A stretch of 64,000 nucleotides of DNA from Mediterraneibacter catenae (GTDB lineage: Bacteria; Bacillota; Clostridia; Lachnospirales; Lachnospiraceae), in contig NZ_VMSO01000003.1 in the NCBI RefSeq assembly GCF_008691045.1, forward strand, positions 167,356 to 231,355. The letters are read 5' to 3'. The translations under genes and the position numbers were made by a program. Positions 1-9,691 of the stretch are shown piece after piece (within the stretch, counting starts at the first letter, position 1; every line of letters starts with the position of its first letter). The notes under the pieces were generated by a model. It saw only the letters and a list, made by a program, of their open reading frames with translations. It was not told where the DNA came from and made no database searches.

Positions 1-810
1 ATCGATCGGCTCACAGCTTCCGGAGTGAACACGGGCATTTTCCAGAAGGTTGATCAGTACCTGTTCAATGAGAGTAGGATCCATGGAAAGCATAAGAAAA
101 TTATTTGGCATATTTACCCGGACTTTTATATCTGGCAGTCTTTTTTTTAGACGCAGTATTGCTTCCGAGACAACTTCCTCTACAACTTCAGGAGATTTTT
201 TGACTTTATCTGTATCATTATCCTTGATGCGTGTGACTGTGAGCAGATTTTCTACCATATTAAGGAGCCACTGGGAGTCCTCCTTGATATTAGCTACAAG
301 TTCTGTGCGTTCCTCTTCGGTAAGCTCCGGAGAGTTTTCCAGATAGGATGAAGAGGAGCCGATAATGCTCGTTAGAGGAGTCCTCAGATCATGTGATACG
401 GCGCGCAGCAGATTAGCACGCAGTTTTTCGCGGTCTGCCTCGGCGAGCTCCTTTTCACGTTCGGCAATAGCCTGGCGCTGTTGTTTAAGTGCAGTAGTGG
501 TTGCGCTTGTGATCAGTGAGATCGCCAGCATGCCGATAAAGGTGACAGGATATCCGCTCAGGGAGAAATTGATTCTGAAGTACGGATAAGAAAAGAAATA
601 ATTTACTGCAATCACACAGAAGAGTGAAGCGATGATTCCGAACAGGTAGCCTGATGTGTAGAGCGCTGTCAGGATAAGTGCCAGTGTATAGACAATAGTA
701 ATATTTGCCACATTTTTATTGCCGAGATAAAAAAAGCCAAAAGATATGGCAGTTGCGGCTGCCAGCATAAGTATGGTAAATGCAGTCTCGGATATAAGTC
801 GTTTTTTCAT
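1..810 (-). CDS. KdpD-like sensor histidine kinase (partial, runs off the left edge)
   Basis: About 270 codons are present; the gene continues past base 1. The first ~110 residues hold four hydrophobic segments like the DUF4118 membrane region of KdpD. A charged linker (AIAEREKELAEADREK) follows, then the HisKA phosphoacceptor box AVSHDLRTPLTSIIG and, near the cut, the N-box start LINLLENA of the ATPase domain. The N-terminal KdpD osmosensing and Usp domains are absent: a TGA stop lies ten codons before the ATG at 810, so this is a short DUF4118 kinase. Role inferred: membrane two-component sensor, possibly for potassium or cell-envelope state. It lies 73 nt downstream of prs on the same strand. 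Its response regulator would be beyond the edge. Confidence 0.85.
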   Translation of the reverse strand, partial: MKKRLISETAFTILMLAAATAISFGFFYLGNKNVANITIVYTLALILTALYTSGYLFGIIASLFCVIAVNYFFSYPYFRINFSLSGYPVTFIGMLAISLITSATTTALKQQRQAIAEREKELAEADREKLRANLLRAVSHDLRTPLTSIIGSSSSYLENSPELTEEERTELVANIKEDSQWLLNMVENLLTVTRIKDNDTDKVKKSPEVVEEVVSEAILRLKKRLPDIKVRVNMPNNFLMLSMDPTLIEQVLINLLENARVHSGSCEPID

Positions 811-828
811 AATCGTATGATAATCAGA

Positions 829-849
829 GCGCGCTTTGTCTCAGCGCGC
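829..849 (-). other. GC-rich hairpin between prs and the histidine kinase gene
   Basis: GCGCGC arms at 829-834 and 844-849 with a 9-nt loop. No T-run follows on the minus strand, so it is not a convincing terminator. It may attenuate or process the prs transcript before the kinase gene. Confidence 0.3.
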
Positions 850-883
850 CCGGGAAATATAATATATTCAGAAGCTTATTGTT

Positions 884-2068
884 TTATACAGGTTCGCCGC
901 TTTTGTATTTGCGGAGTACATTCTGGATTCTCTCATTCGGGCTCAGGATAGAGCTGATTGAACCGTCATGATTCAGAGTGTCGATGATAAGGGCGATATA
1001 TTTGCTCATATCACAGTTGATATAATAAGGTTTGGAAAGAAGCTCCGGAGTCTGATAGATCAGATTAGTTGTCAGTATACCGGTAATGATTCCTTCTTCA
1101 TATGCCTTGTCGAATTTTTCCATTCCGTTCGTAAACAGACCGAATGTAGCTGCTGCAAAGATCCTGTTGGCTTTTCTGCGTTTCAGTTCTGTTGCGACAT
1201 CAATAATGCTGTCCCCGGATGAAATCATATCATCTATGATGATCACGTCTTTTCCTTCTACAGAACTTCCGAGAAATTCGTGAGCGACAATAGGATTACG
1301 TCCGTTTACTATTCTTGTATAGTCACGGCGTTTGTAAAACATACCCATATCAAGCCCCAGTACATTTGCAAGATAGACAGCACGGTTAGTACCGCCTTCA
1401 TCCGGGCTGATTGCCATCATGTGCTCACTGTCGATCTTCAGATCTTTTACTGTGCGGAGAAGACCTTTGATGAACTGGTAGGTAGGAGACACTGTTTCAA
1501 AACCGCTCAGAGGTATTGCGTTCTGGACTCTGGGATCATGAGCATCGAATGTAATGATATTCTCAACGCCCATCCGCACAAGTTCCTGGAGTGCAAGTGC
1601 ACAGTCCAGAGATTCACGGGAACTTCTCTTGTGCTGGCGGCTTTCGTAAAGGAACGGCATAATGACATTGATTCGCCTGCCCTTCCCGCCGATTGCTGCT
1701 ATGATTCTCTTTAAGTTCTGGAAATGATCATCAGGAGACATATGATTAGTTTGTCCGGTCAGTGAATAGGTGACACTGTAATTGCATACGTCCACCATCA
1801 GATACAGATCTTTGCCGCGGACAGATTCTCCGATGATTCCCTTAGCCTCACCGGAACCGAAACGCGGAACTTTTGCATTGATCAGATAAGTATCCTTTTC
1901 ATATCCGGAAAATGCGATGTCATCCTTATATTCGTGCGCGCTTTCGTGACGCCATTTTACAAGATAATCATCTACCTTTTTACCGAGCTCCTCGCATCCG
2001 GTCAGTGAGATAAGTCCGAGACTTCCGACGGGTATGTTTTCTAAAATTCGTTCTGTTCGGCGTACCAT
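884..2068 (-). CDS. prs: Ribose-phosphate pyrophosphokinase (PRPP synthetase), long form
   Basis: Makes PRPP from ribose 5-phosphate and ATP for nucleotide, His and Trp synthesis; cytosolic. The PRPP-binding loop is clear (VIIIDDMISSGDS, about residues 275-287), as is the mid-protein ITFDAHDPRVQNA region that corresponds to the DLHxxQIQ segment. The flexible catalytic loop reads ESRQHKRSSRES where classical enzymes have YARQDRKxxxREP, so RQ and RES are kept but the rest has diverged. At 394 residues it is about 75 longer than the usual 310-320, with an extended N-terminus. The start ATG overlaps the dnaC stop by one base (TAATG), which suggests translational coupling. The genome may carry a second, canonical prs elsewhere. 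Confidence 0.85.
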   Translation of the reverse strand: MVRRTERILENIPVGSLGLISLTGCEELGKKVDDYLVKWRHESAHEYKDDIAFSGYEKDTYLINAKVPRFGSGEAKGIIGESVRGKDLYLMVDVCNYSVTYSLTGQTNHMSPDDHFQNLKRIIAAIGGKGRRINVIMPFLYESRQHKRSSRESLDCALALQELVRMGVENIITFDAHDPRVQNAIPLSGFETVSPTYQFIKGLLRTVKDLKIDSEHMMAISPDEGGTNRAVYLANVLGLDMGMFYKRRDYTRIVNGRNPIVAHEFLGSSVEGKDVIIIDDMISSGDSIIDVATELKRRKANRIFAAATFGLFTNGMEKFDKAYEEGIITGILTTNLIYQTPELLSKPYYINCDMSKYIALIIDTLNHDGSISSILSPNERIQNVLRKYKSGEPV

Positions 2069-3066
2069 TAATGTTCCTCCCTGTGTTCTAACTTTTTTCT
2101 GATACGTATATCATCACCGATAATCTTCAACAATGCATAATTACTTGTGATTCTGGAAAAGGACCGCTCCGTATAGAGATTGGCAATTGATTCCAGAGAC
2201 AGGTTTGTTGAGATGATCGTTGATTTCCTGTGTATGAGTCTTTCGTTGATACATGTAAAAAACTGTGCTGTGATAAATGCGTTTGTGTATTCGCTGCCCA
2301 GATCGTCAATGATCAGAAGATCACAGTTATATATATAGTCTGTCATATTTCTGGCGTCTACATCGCTCTTGTCAAACTTTGTCTGGGCAAGCGTGTTAAA
2401 AAGCTGCGGTGCTGAAAAATAGACGACAGAAAATTCTTTTTCCATGATTTCACGGGCGATACATGTAGAAAGAAAGGTCTTTCCGACACCAACACTGCCA
2501 TAGAAAAACAGATTCTGAAATTCTTTGCCGAATGTATCAATAAAACGGTGGCAGATTCTCAGTGTGTCTTCCATCATAGCACGGGCACTTCTCCCGGTTG
2601 TTTTATCATAAAGTGCAGAGGGATAAAAATCAAGTCTGAAATGTTCGAAAGATGCCTCGGTCGGGAACTCCTTAATATTCGACTGGTCATATAACAGTTG
2701 TATGATGGCCTGCTTAAAGCAGTGACATTTCTGATTCCCGATGTATCCGGTGTCTTTGCAGTCCGGGCAGTCATAGATCGGTTTAAGATAATCCTCCGGA
2801 AATCCTGCGGAGATAAGCAGCTGCTTTTTGCTGCTGCGCAGGATTTCCAGTTCTTCTTTTAATGATGACAGAGCGCTTTTATCTCCGTTTAAAAGCTTTT
2901 TGCCGTATTGGACGGAAAGGATAGAGATTGATTCGTCCAACGACTTAAATTCGGGAAGCTTTGTGTACACTTCTTCGTAGCGGGCAGTCTGAATATCATG
3001 ATTCTTCTGGCGGATCTTTTCATATTCACGCATGATCGCATAATATTGTGAGTTCTTAAGTGCCAT
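2068..3066 (-). CDS. dnaC: DnaC/DnaI-like helicase loader ATPase
   Basis: AAA+ ATPase predicted to load the replicative helicase DnaB onto DNA. Walker A is GSVGVGKT at residues 190-197 and Walker B LIIDDLGSE at 251-259. A zinc-ribbon-like segment precedes the ATPase (C100, C103, C114, C116), as in DnaI-type loaders, and residues 1-90 are helical and charged, fitting the helicase-binding arm. Length 332 is normal for the family. It lies 12 nt after dnaD, a typical Firmicutes primosome pair, and runs by TAATG overlap into prs. IstB transposon helpers share the fold, but no transposase is nearby. Confidence 0.9.
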   Translation of the reverse strand: MALKNSQYYAIMREYEKIRQKNHDIQTARYEEVYTKLPEFKSLDESISILSVQYGKKLLNGDKSALSSLKEELEILRSSKKQLLISAGFPEDYLKPIYDCPDCKDTGYIGNQKCHCFKQAIIQLLYDQSNIKEFPTEASFEHFRLDFYPSALYDKTTGRSARAMMEDTLRICHRFIDTFGKEFQNLFFYGSVGVGKTFLSTCIAREIMEKEFSVVYFSAPQLFNTLAQTKFDKSDVDARNMTDYIYNCDLLIIDDLGSEYTNAFITAQFFTCINERLIHRKSTIISTNLSLESIANLYTERSFSRITSNYALLKIIGDDIRIRKKLEHREEH

Positions 3067-3078
3067 GGATACGCTCCT

Positions 3079-4134
3079 TTAATTGCTGTTCAATAACTGT
3101 TCCTCAAGTGAATCCATATCATAATTACGGCGTTCAAAGTTATTGAGATTTTTAGTCACAGTCCGGGACCTTATGGCAGTTTTCCCGGAACTGCGCTCTT
3201 TCTGGTATTCTTCATCCAGGGATGAAACGTCCTTGAGATGACGGATATTTCTGCCGTGCCATTTTGTCAGAATCTTGTCCGCATATTCAAAACTGGGCTG
3301 ATGAGTCGCTGCAATTGTGCGACGGCAGGCTTCTTCTATAATATCTGGTGCAAAACCATACTCTTCCGCCCATTTTTTTATGTAAGTGAGCTCGGAAGCA
3401 GCAGGACCGCGGTTCTTGATTCCGAAAGCATTAAGTACGGTATAGCAGTTTCTGCTGTAGAGTGCAGACTGTTCTTTTGCCTGAGAAATTGTCTCAATAC
3501 CTGCTTCTGCCCAGGAAAAAGCTACCTTCTGTATATAGTGCATACTTTTATGTCCGTTTTCGACACAGGATTCCAGCAGGTATTCGATCAGATCTGCTGA
3601 CATGTGCAGTGTATCATAAAAATAGGTAATTGTCTCCATCTCAGTGTGTGTCAGCGTTTTTCCGAGATACTGTTCTGCTATGAAAAGGAGAGATTTGATC
3701 TCTTTTTGCGCGCGGAAAGAATCGATAGGAACGGCTTTGCTTTTTGCTCTGGGGGCAGCGGGAGCCTTCCGGGCCGGCGCGGCTGTCTCCTGCGGTGTGT
3801 CAGCGGCGGGCTCGGCAACAGAAGTCCTGCCCGGTCTTGCAGTTTTCTGCATTTCCAGTCCTGTGATCCTTCCGTCAGCATCACGCTCAACACAGAGCAG
3901 TCCTGCGTTTTCCCAGTAGCGAAAAGCACGCAGAATATCATTTTCGGTATTATTAAGGCAGTCTGCGATCGTGGAGATCGTAATCGAAGAACACGGATCG
4001 TCCAGATGGCGGAGCAGAAAGAGATAGACTTTTACGAATTCTCCGTTTGCATCGATCATGTAGTTATCTATAAAATCATTCGGCAGTAAAGTCGCGTTCG
4101 TCTGGAATCTGTTCTTCAATGTCAATGTCTTCAT
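3079..4134 (-). CDS. dnaD: DnaD-domain replication initiation protein
   Basis: 351 residues. The N-terminal part (about 1-100) is winged-helix-like (VKVYLFLLRHLDD...ISTIADCLNNTENDILRAFRYWENAGLL). An Ala/Pro-rich linker (about 110-140) follows, and the C-terminal DnaB_2/DnaD domain spans about 145-300 with the usual ETITYFYDTLHMSADLIEYLLE helix and a YADKILTKWHGRNI segment near its end. In Firmicutes DnaD and DnaB proteins remodel the origin and recruit the DnaC/DnaI loader, encoded 12 nt downstream. DnaA boxes lie upstream (4265-4317), so control by DnaA is plausible. Whether this is DnaD or DnaB in the B. subtilis sense cannot be settled here. Confidence 0.85.
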   Translation of the reverse strand: MKTLTLKNRFQTNATLLPNDFIDNYMIDANGEFVKVYLFLLRHLDDPCSSITISTIADCLNNTENDILRAFRYWENAGLLCVERDADGRITGLEMQKTARPGRTSVAEPAADTPQETAAPARKAPAAPRAKSKAVPIDSFRAQKEIKSLLFIAEQYLGKTLTHTEMETITYFYDTLHMSADLIEYLLESCVENGHKSMHYIQKVAFSWAEAGIETISQAKEQSALYSRNCYTVLNAFGIKNRGPAASELTYIKKWAEEYGFAPDIIEEACRRTIAATHQPSFEYADKILTKWHGRNIRHLKDVSSLDEEYQKERSSGKTAIRSRTVTKNLNNFERRNYDMDSLEEQLLNSN

Positions 4135-4187
4135 AATACGTTTATCCTACTTTCTTTTATGTTACGGCATTTTAAGAGTTTAAAATA

Positions 4188-4214
4188 GAAAGCGGACTGG
4201 ATGAATCCGCTTTC
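4188..4214 (-). terminator. Candidate terminator hairpin between murC and dnaD
   Basis: GAAAGCGGA (4188-4196) pairs with TCCGCTTTC (4206-4214). On the minus strand it is followed by TATTTTAAAC, a weak U-tract. It could end murC transcription before dnaD. Confidence 0.4.
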
Positions 4215-4264
4215 CTTGCTTAACTAATAATAGCATTTTATTACCGGTATAAAAAGAACTTTTT

Positions 4265-4317
4265 CGTGGGTAAGTCTCCCTTTTTTGTAGATAACTATGT
4301 GCAGAAAGTGTGGATAA
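4265..4317. promoter_or_regulatory. Cluster of DnaA-box-like 9-mers
   Basis: TGTGGATAA at 4309-4317 is the exact reverse complement of the DnaA box TTATCCACA. TGTAGATAA at 4286-4294 differs at one base, and CGTGGGTAA at 4265-4273 at two. All three have the same orientation. They lie between murC and the dnaD-dnaC genes, so DnaA may control these genes or be titrated here. Confidence 0.5.
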
Positions 4318-4389
4318 CTTCTGTAACGCCGGTAAACACGGTGTTTTTTTCACCGGGTGCGGCTAATTCTTTTATGCAGTAAAATCCTT

Positions 4390-5766
4390 TTAGCTGAGAA
4401 GATCTTCTCCTACGTTCACGATGTCCCCTGCGCCCATGGTGATAAGCAGATCACCGGGTTTGCAGTTCTCTTTTAAAAATGTTTCGATTTCTCCAAAACT
4501 CGGGAAATAATGAGTATCTGTGCCGAGCTTTTTTACTTCTTCCGCCAGATCCGCCGAGGAGACGCCCAGTGTGTCTGTCTCGCGGGCAGCATAAATATCA
4601 GCCAGCACGAGATGGTCGGTATGGGAGAGCGCTTCGGCAAATTCGTGGAAAAATGCTTTGGTACGTGTGTAAGTGTGAGGCTGGAAAACGCACCATACTT
4701 TATCGTGTGGATAATGTTTTGCAGCTTTGAGTGTTGCCGCGATCTCAGTCGGATGGTGTGCATAGTCGTCAACAACCGTGACCCCGTTGAACTCCCCTTT
4801 ATATTCGAAGCGGCGGTCTGTTCCGGAGAAGGAAAGCAGCCCCCTTTTTGTCACATCCATCGGAATATCCAGCAGGTCTGCCACAGCGATAGCGGACAGC
4901 GCGTTGGATACATTGTGATCTCCGGTTACAGACAGTACGATATGATCTGTGTGTTCGCCATGCTTTATCAGGTCGAATGAAACATGGCCTTTTTCATCAT
5001 AAGTGATATTGTCGGCACTGTAATCAAAGCCGGCCAAAGAGCCGTAAGTTACAACATTGCAGTTAAGCCCGCTGAAGATCTCCTCATAATCTTTAATATC
5101 CCCGTTGATGACAAGCGTACCGTCTTCAGGAAGCAGCCCGGCGAACTGATGGAAAGAGTGACGGATATCCTCCAGATCTTTAAAGAAGTCAAGATGATCT
5201 TCTTCAATATTTAAGATCACACTGATCTTAGGGAAAAAATGAAGGAAACTGTTTGTGTATTCACATGCTTCAGTGATAAAAGTCTCCGAGTTTCCGACCC
5301 GGATATTGCCGCCGATCGCTTTCAGGATGCCGCCTACGGAAATAGTGGGATCCATATTGCCTTCAAGGAGGATATGGGAAATCATTGAAGTTGTCGTTGT
5401 CTTGCCGTGAGTACCGGATACTGCGATCGGCGTGTCATAGTTTTTCATGAGCTGTCCCAGCAGTTCCGCGCGTGTCAGCATAGGAATCTTCTGTGCTACA
5501 GCCTCAATGAGTTCGGGATTGCTCCGGCTGATTGCTGCTGTGTAAACGACACAGTCTATATCAGGAGTGATATTCTCTGCTTTCTGTCCGTAAGCGATGC
5601 GTGCGCCTTCGGATTCCAGCTTTTTGGTGAGCGGAGATTCCTTTGAATCTGAGCCGGATACTGTAAATCCTTCTTCCAGGAGAATTTCGGCCAGTCCGCT
5701 CATACTGATTCCGCCGATCCCGATAAAATGAATATGAATAGGTTTTTCAAAATCAATCTTATACAT
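4390..5766 (-). CDS. murC: UDP-N-acetylmuramate--L-alanine ligase
   Basis: Adds L-alanine to UDP-MurNAc in cytoplasmic peptidoglycan precursor synthesis. The N-terminal Rossmann motif is HFIGIGGISMSGLA (13-26), and the Mur-ligase ATP loop is SGTHGKTTT (117-125). NIEEDHLDFF and the C-terminal VVDDYAHHPTEI are classic MurC sequences. I place the start at ATG 5766 (MYKIDFEKP), preceded by AGAGGA at good spacing, giving 458 residues. An upstream in-frame ATG at 5802 would run through a leader hairpin (5792-5815) and lacks a ribosome binding site. It is transcribed divergently from glgC. Confidence 0.95.
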   Translation of the reverse strand: MYKIDFEKPIHIHFIGIGGISMSGLAEILLEEGFTVSGSDSKESPLTKKLESEGARIAYGQKAENITPDIDCVVYTAAISRSNPELIEAVAQKIPMLTRAELLGQLMKNYDTPIAVSGTHGKTTTTSMISHILLEGNMDPTISVGGILKAIGGNIRVGNSETFITEACEYTNSFLHFFPKISVILNIEEDHLDFFKDLEDIRHSFHQFAGLLPEDGTLVINGDIKDYEEIFSGLNCNVVTYGSLAGFDYSADNITYDEKGHVSFDLIKHGEHTDHIVLSVTGDHNVSNALSAIAVADLLDIPMDVTKRGLLSFSGTDRRFEYKGEFNGVTVVDDYAHHPTEIAATLKAAKHYPHDKVWCVFQPHTYTRTKAFFHEFAEALSHTDHLVLADIYAARETDTLGVSSADLAEEVKKLGTDTHYFPSFGEIETFLKENCKPGDLLITMGAGDIVNVGEDLLS

Positions 5767-5791
5767 AGGTATTCCTCTTCTCTTTTTTATT

Positions 5792-5815
5792 CCCGCAGGC
5801 AACGAGCCTGGCGGG
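5792..5815 (-). other. Hairpin in the murC leader
   Basis: CCCGCAGGC (5792-5800) pairs with GCCTGGCGGG (5806-5815) with one bulged G and a 5-nt loop. It lies just upstream of the murC ribosome binding site. There is no T-run, so a terminator is unlikely. Confidence 0.35.
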
Positions 5816-5974
5816 CATGCGTATTTGACGTTAATAGTTATAAAATACCTCAGCCTACTATATTATACTATATACAGCTGAAATTTAAAGTGGTTCTTTT
5901 TTGGGCAAAATCAATAAAAAGTTAAAAAAAAACAAGAAAAAATTGTAAATAATTATTTTCTAAAGACAAATATA

Positions 5975-5983
5975 TGGTATAAT
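5975..5983 (+). promoter_or_regulatory. Promoter of glgCD (extended -10)
   Basis: TGGTATAAT carries the consensus -10 TATAAT at 5978-5983 with the TGn extension. The region upstream is very AT-rich and the -35 is weak (TTTTCT). It lies 32 nt before the glgC start. Confidence 0.55.
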
Positions 5984-6014
5984 AGACGCATATAACTAGA
6001 AATGAGGTGACGCA

Positions 6015-7289
6015 ATGTTTAAAAAGGAAATGATTGCCATGCTGTTGGCGGGCGGACAGGGCAGTCGACTCGGGGTTCTTACGGCAAAAGTCGCAAAACC
6101 TGCAGTGGCTTTTGGCGGCAAATACAGAATCATTGATTTTCCGCTGAGCAACTGTATTAACTCGGGAATCGATACAGTGGGTGTACTGACACAGTATCAG
6201 CCCCTGCGATTGAACACACATATCGGCATTGGTATCCCCTGGGATCTGGACCGGAATGTGGGAGGTGTATCGATCTTGCCGCCCTATGAGAAGAGCTCCA
6301 ACAGTGAGTGGTATACAGGAACGGCAAATGCGATTTATCAGAATCTGAATTATATGGAAACATATAACCCGGATTATGTACTGATCCTGTCGGGTGATCA
6401 TATCTATAAGATGGATTATGAAGTTATGCTGGATTTCCATAAGGCTAATAAGGCAGATGTTACGATTGCGGCAATGCCGGTTCCGATAGAGGAGGCAAGC
6501 CGTTTTGGTATCGTTGTCACGGACAATGACAGCCGGATCACGGAATTTGAGGAGAAACCGGAGAAGCCGAGCAGTAATCTTGCTTCTATGGGAATCTATA
6601 TTTTCAGCTGGCCAGTACTTAAGGAAGCACTTATTAAACTGAAAGACCAGCCGAATTGTGATTTTGGAAAACATATCATCCCCTACTGCCACGAGAAGGG
6701 GGACAGGCTGTTTGCCTATGAATACAATGGTTACTGGAAAGACGTAGGAACACTGAGTTCATACTGGGAAGCTAATATGGAACTGATCGATATTATTCCG
6801 GAATTTAACCTGTACGAAGAATTTTGGAAGATCTACACAAACAGCGCGAATATCCCACCTCAGTATGTCGCGGAGCAGGGGGTAGTGGACCGCTGTATTA
6901 TAAGTAACGGTTCAGAGATCTATGGTGAAGTACACAGCTCGGTTCTGGGGGGAAGCGTATCGGTCGGCAAAGGAAGCGTGGTACGTGACTCCATCATTAT
7001 GCAGGGAGTGACGATCGGAGAGAACTGCGTGATAGAAAAAGCGATTATTGCAGAAGATACAGTGATCGGCGATAATGCGGTAATAGGTATCGGAAGCGAT
7101 GTCCCGAATAAGTCAAAGCCGAATATCTACAGCGGCGGTCTTGCAACGATCGGAGAGAACTCCGTGATACCTGCCGGAGTACAGATCGGCAAGAATACCG
7201 CGGTCAGTGGTATAACTGTTGCAGAGGATTATCCGGGCGGTGTGCTTGAAAGCGGAGAGACATTGATAAAGGCAGGTGACAGAGTATGA
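6015..7289 (+). CDS. glgC: Glucose-1-phosphate adenylyltransferase (ADP-glucose pyrophosphorylase), catalytic subunit
   Basis: Makes ADP-glucose from ATP and glucose 1-phosphate, the committed step to glycogen. The nucleotidyl-transferase motif [11 protein letters not shown] is at 10-20, with [15 protein letters not shown] after it. The substrate motifs [12 protein letters not shown] and FEEKPEKP are intact, so this is the active subunit. The C-terminal third is a left-handed beta-helix with hexapeptide repeats ([23 protein letters not shown] region). Length 424 is usual. GAGGTGA precedes the ATG, and the stop overlaps the glgD start by 4 nt (ATGA), suggesting a coupled two-subunit enzyme. 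Confidence 0.95.
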   Translation: MFKKEMIAMLLAGGQGSRLGVLTAKVAKPAVAFGGKYRIIDFPLSNCINSGIDTVGVLTQYQPLRLNTHIGIGIPWDLDRNVGGVSILPPYEKSSNSEWYTGTANAIYQNLNYMETYNPDYVLILSGDHIYKMDYEVMLDFHKANKADVTIAAMPVPIEEASRFGIVVTDNDSRITEFEEKPEKPSSNLASMGIYIFSWPVLKEALIKLKDQPNCDFGKHIIPYCHEKGDRLFAYEYNGYWKDVGTLSSYWEANMELIDIIPEFNLYEEFWKIYTNSANIPPQYVAEQGVVDRCIISNGSEIYGEVHSSVLGGSVSVGKGSVVRDSIIMQGVTIGENCVIEKAIIAEDTVIGDNAVIGIGSDVPNKSKPNIYSGGLATIGENSVIPAGVQIGKNTAVSGITVAEDYPGGVLESGETLIKAGDRV

Positions 7290-8404
7290 GAGCAGTTGGA
7301 ATTATCCTTGCAGGCGGAAACAGCAGGAAGATGCATGAACTGACCGCGAAGCGCGCGGTTGCGGCAATGCCTATAGCGGGCAGTTACAGGGCTATCGATT
7401 TCGCACTCAGCAATATGACAAATTCTCATATTCAGAAAGTCGCAGTGCTGACACAGTATAATGCGAGGTCGCTGAATGAGCATCTGAATTCTTCCAAGTG
7501 GTGGGACTTCGGCAGAAAACAAGGCGGATTGTTCGTATTTACACCGACGATTACTGCCGATAATGGTTACTGGTACAGAGGAACAGCGGATGCTATCTAT
7601 CAGAACCTTGATTTTTTAAGAAAATGTCATGAACCTTATGTGATCATTACATCCGGTGATGCAGTATACAAGCTGGATTACAATAAGGTTCTTGAGTATC
7701 ATATTGCAAAGAAAGCTGATATCACAGTTGTGTGCAAAGAACTCGACCCGAATGAGGATGCCACACGGTTCGGCACGATCCGCATGAATGAAAGCGCAAG
7801 GATTGAAGAATTTGAAGAAAAGCCGATGGTGGCACATTCACAGACTGTTTCCACCGGAATCTATGTGATCCGCAGGAGACAGCTCATTGATCTTGTAGAG
7901 CACTGCGCTGAGGAAGAAAGACATGATTTTGTAACCGATATCCTGATCCGGTATAAGAACCTGAAGAAGATATATGGTTATAAAATAAACAGCTACTGGA
8001 GTAACATCTCAACAGTAGACGCGTATTATCAGACAAATATGGATTTCCTGAAACCGGAAGTCCGCAATTACTTCTTTAAAGAACTTCCGAGTGTTTACTC
8101 AAAAGTAAGCGATCAGCCCCCGGCAAAATATAATCCCGGCGCGGTTGTAAAGAACAGTCTTGTAGGCAGCGGAAGTATCATCAACGGAACGGTAGAAAAT
8201 TCCGTGATCTTCAAGAAAGTATTTGTAGGAAATAACTGTGTGATCAAGAATTCCATTATTCTGAATGATGTATACCTTGGAGATAATACTTACATTGAGA
8301 ACTGCATCGTTGAAAGCCGTGATACTATCAGGGCAAACACAAGGCACGTCGGTGAAAATGGTGTGAAAGTCGTAGTTGAAAAAAATGAACGATATGCATT
8401 ATGA
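7286..8404 (+). CDS. glgD: GlgD, second subunit of ADP-glucose pyrophosphorylase
   Basis: 372 residues, homologous throughout to the preceding GlgC. The pyrophosphorylase loop is changed from GGQGSRLG to GGNSRKMH, a feature of GlgD subunits thought to be regulatory or weakly catalytic. The beta-helix end is shorter. In bacilli GlgC and GlgD form a heterotetramer more active than GlgC alone; the 4-nt overlap fits equal co-translation. No glgA, glgB or glgP is next to the pair, so glycogen genes are split in this genome. Confidence 0.92.
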   Translation: MRAVGIILAGGNSRKMHELTAKRAVAAMPIAGSYRAIDFALSNMTNSHIQKVAVLTQYNARSLNEHLNSSKWWDFGRKQGGLFVFTPTITADNGYWYRGTADAIYQNLDFLRKCHEPYVIITSGDAVYKLDYNKVLEYHIAKKADITVVCKELDPNEDATRFGTIRMNESARIEEFEEKPMVAHSQTVSTGIYVIRRRQLIDLVEHCAEEERHDFVTDILIRYKNLKKIYGYKINSYWSNISTVDAYYQTNMDFLKPEVRNYFFKELPSVYSKVSDQPPAKYNPGAVVKNSLVGSGSIINGTVENSVIFKKVFVGNNCVIKNSIILNDVYLGDNTYIENCIVESRDTIRANTRHVGENGVKVVVEKNERYAL

Positions 8405-8532
8405 CCCTGTACTGACAGAGGAGGGCGGCAGGGCCGTAAGGGAGGATTTGGGACTAGACATTTGAGACTTGACATATATAAAACAAACAGGCCCCGCGAA
8501 GTAATGCAATAGAGAAAGGAGACCTGGAGAGT

Positions 8533-8820
8533 ATGCAGATCACAGATGTACGTGTACGCAAAGTTGCGAAAGAGGGGAAATTAAAAGCCGTGGTATCTAT
8601 CACGATCGATGATGAGTTCGTGGTACATGATATTAAAGTGATAGAAGGGGAAAAGGGAATGTTCATCGCTATGCCGAGTAAAAAAGCTCTGGACGGTGAA
8701 TATCGTGATATCGCACATCCGATCAATTCCGGTACACGGGAAAGAATTCAGTCCACGATACTTGCAAAGTATGAAGAATCGCTGGAAGATGAAGATTCTA
8801 TCGTCGTTGACGAGATGTAG
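8533..8820 (+). CDS. spoVG: SpoVG family RNA/DNA-binding regulator
   Basis: 95 residues. It begins [10 protein letters not shown] and contains MFIAMPSKK and DIAHPI, all diagnostic of SpoVG. In Firmicutes this small protein affects septation, sporulation and virulence genes by binding nucleic acid. AAAGGAGACC precedes the ATG. It stands alone between the glgCD pair and a strong terminator hairpin (8853-8879). A TTGACA lies at 8469-8474, but no matching -10 is evident. Confidence 0.95.
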   Translation: MQITDVRVRKVAKEGKLKAVVSITIDDEFVVHDIKVIEGEKGMFIAMPSKKALDGEYRDIAHPINSGTRERIQSTILAKYEESLEDEDSIVVDEM

Positions 8821-8852
8821 ATGAAAACTGACAGGTAAATATTGAAAGTGAA

Positions 8853-8879
8853 AATGGAGCTGCTGCAGGCAGCTCCATT
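8853..8879. terminator. Bidirectional terminator between spoVG and the pseudouridine synthase gene
   Basis: Perfect 11-bp stem (AATGGAGCTGC at 8853-8863, its complement at 8869-8879) with a 5-nt loop. The plus side is followed by CATTTTT and the minus side by TTTTCAC. It serves the two convergent genes and overlaps the minus-strand stop codon. Confidence 0.85.
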
Positions 8880-9550
8880 CATTTTTCCGGTAATTCAAAT
8901 ATCATTTCTTTTCCATTGCCGGGATGTTTGAATTCAAGGCGATATGCACATAATCTCAGAGACTCAGAGGTTTTCCTGTTTTCCGGCATGCTGCCGGTTG
9001 GTTGCCCATACTTCCTGTCTCCGACGAGAGGGCAGCCAAGATGTGCCATCTGCACCCGGATCTGGTGATGACGCCCGGTGTCTAATCTAATCTTTACGAC
9101 TGATGTGACAGGCGGGACATCTTCACAGACTTTTTCTACCCGGTAGTGAAGCCTGGCGAGTTTTGCGCCGGGAGTGTCCTTTGTGCAGACGCGGGACGTA
9201 TTGGCGCGTCCGTCCTTTATCATATAGTCTTCCAGTGTTCCCTCGAACGGATCAGGGACGCCTGTGACGACGGCGCGGTAATATTTCCCAAATCCGGAGG
9301 TGGTGAGCTGGCGGTTCAGCTCCCTCGCGGCAGCAGGAGTTTTTGCAAATACAAGCAGCCCTTCTACCGGCTGATCCAGTCGGTGGATGACCGCCAGATA
9401 AGGGTTACGGGAAGCAAGATGCGTCTTCAGAAGACTTGCCATGTCGGGCGTGCCGATCTTTGCGCTTTGGGTCGGCACGCCTGACGGTTTATGACAGACG
9501 ATGATATAGGGGTCTTCATATATGATAAGCGAGTTGATATCCGGTTTCAT
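8879..9550 (-). CDS. RluA-family pseudouridine synthase
   Basis: Isomerises uridine in rRNA or tRNA. The catalytic motif HRLDQPVEGLLVFAKT has the nucleophile Asp59. The region RLHYRVEK...DTGRHHQIRVQMAHLGCPLVGDRKYG matches the C-terminal half of the RluA fold. At 223 residues it lacks the N-terminal S4 domain of longer paralogues, so it resembles the small RluA/YjbO-like branch. The exact target base cannot be predicted. It converges on spoVG and shares its terminator; an AAGGAG site precedes the ATG. Confidence 0.9.
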   Translation of the reverse strand: MKPDINSLIIYEDPYIIVCHKPSGVPTQSAKIGTPDMASLLKTHLASRNPYLAVIHRLDQPVEGLLVFAKTPAAARELNRQLTTSGFGKYYRAVVTGVPDPFEGTLEDYMIKDGRANTSRVCTKDTPGAKLARLHYRVEKVCEDVPPVTSVVKIRLDTGRHHQIRVQMAHLGCPLVGDRKYGQPTGSMPENRKTSESLRLCAYRLEFKHPGNGKEMIFELPEK

Positions 9551-9691
9551 AAGTATACTCCTTTTAAAGCTTAAAGTGTTATGTTTTTGCTGCCCGATCA
9601 GGGCGGGATTTCTTGACTTTTATAAGGGCAGCGGCTAAACTGATTATCATATAAAAGAATTTTGCGGTCAAGCTTTTTAAGGAGGCATTTC

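Noticed and set aside
8443..8475. SigH-type or SigA promoter for spoVG
   Set aside because: AGGATTT (8443-8449) resembles a SigH -35, but no GAAT follows at the right distance. TTGACA (8469-8474) has no -10 at 16-18 bp.
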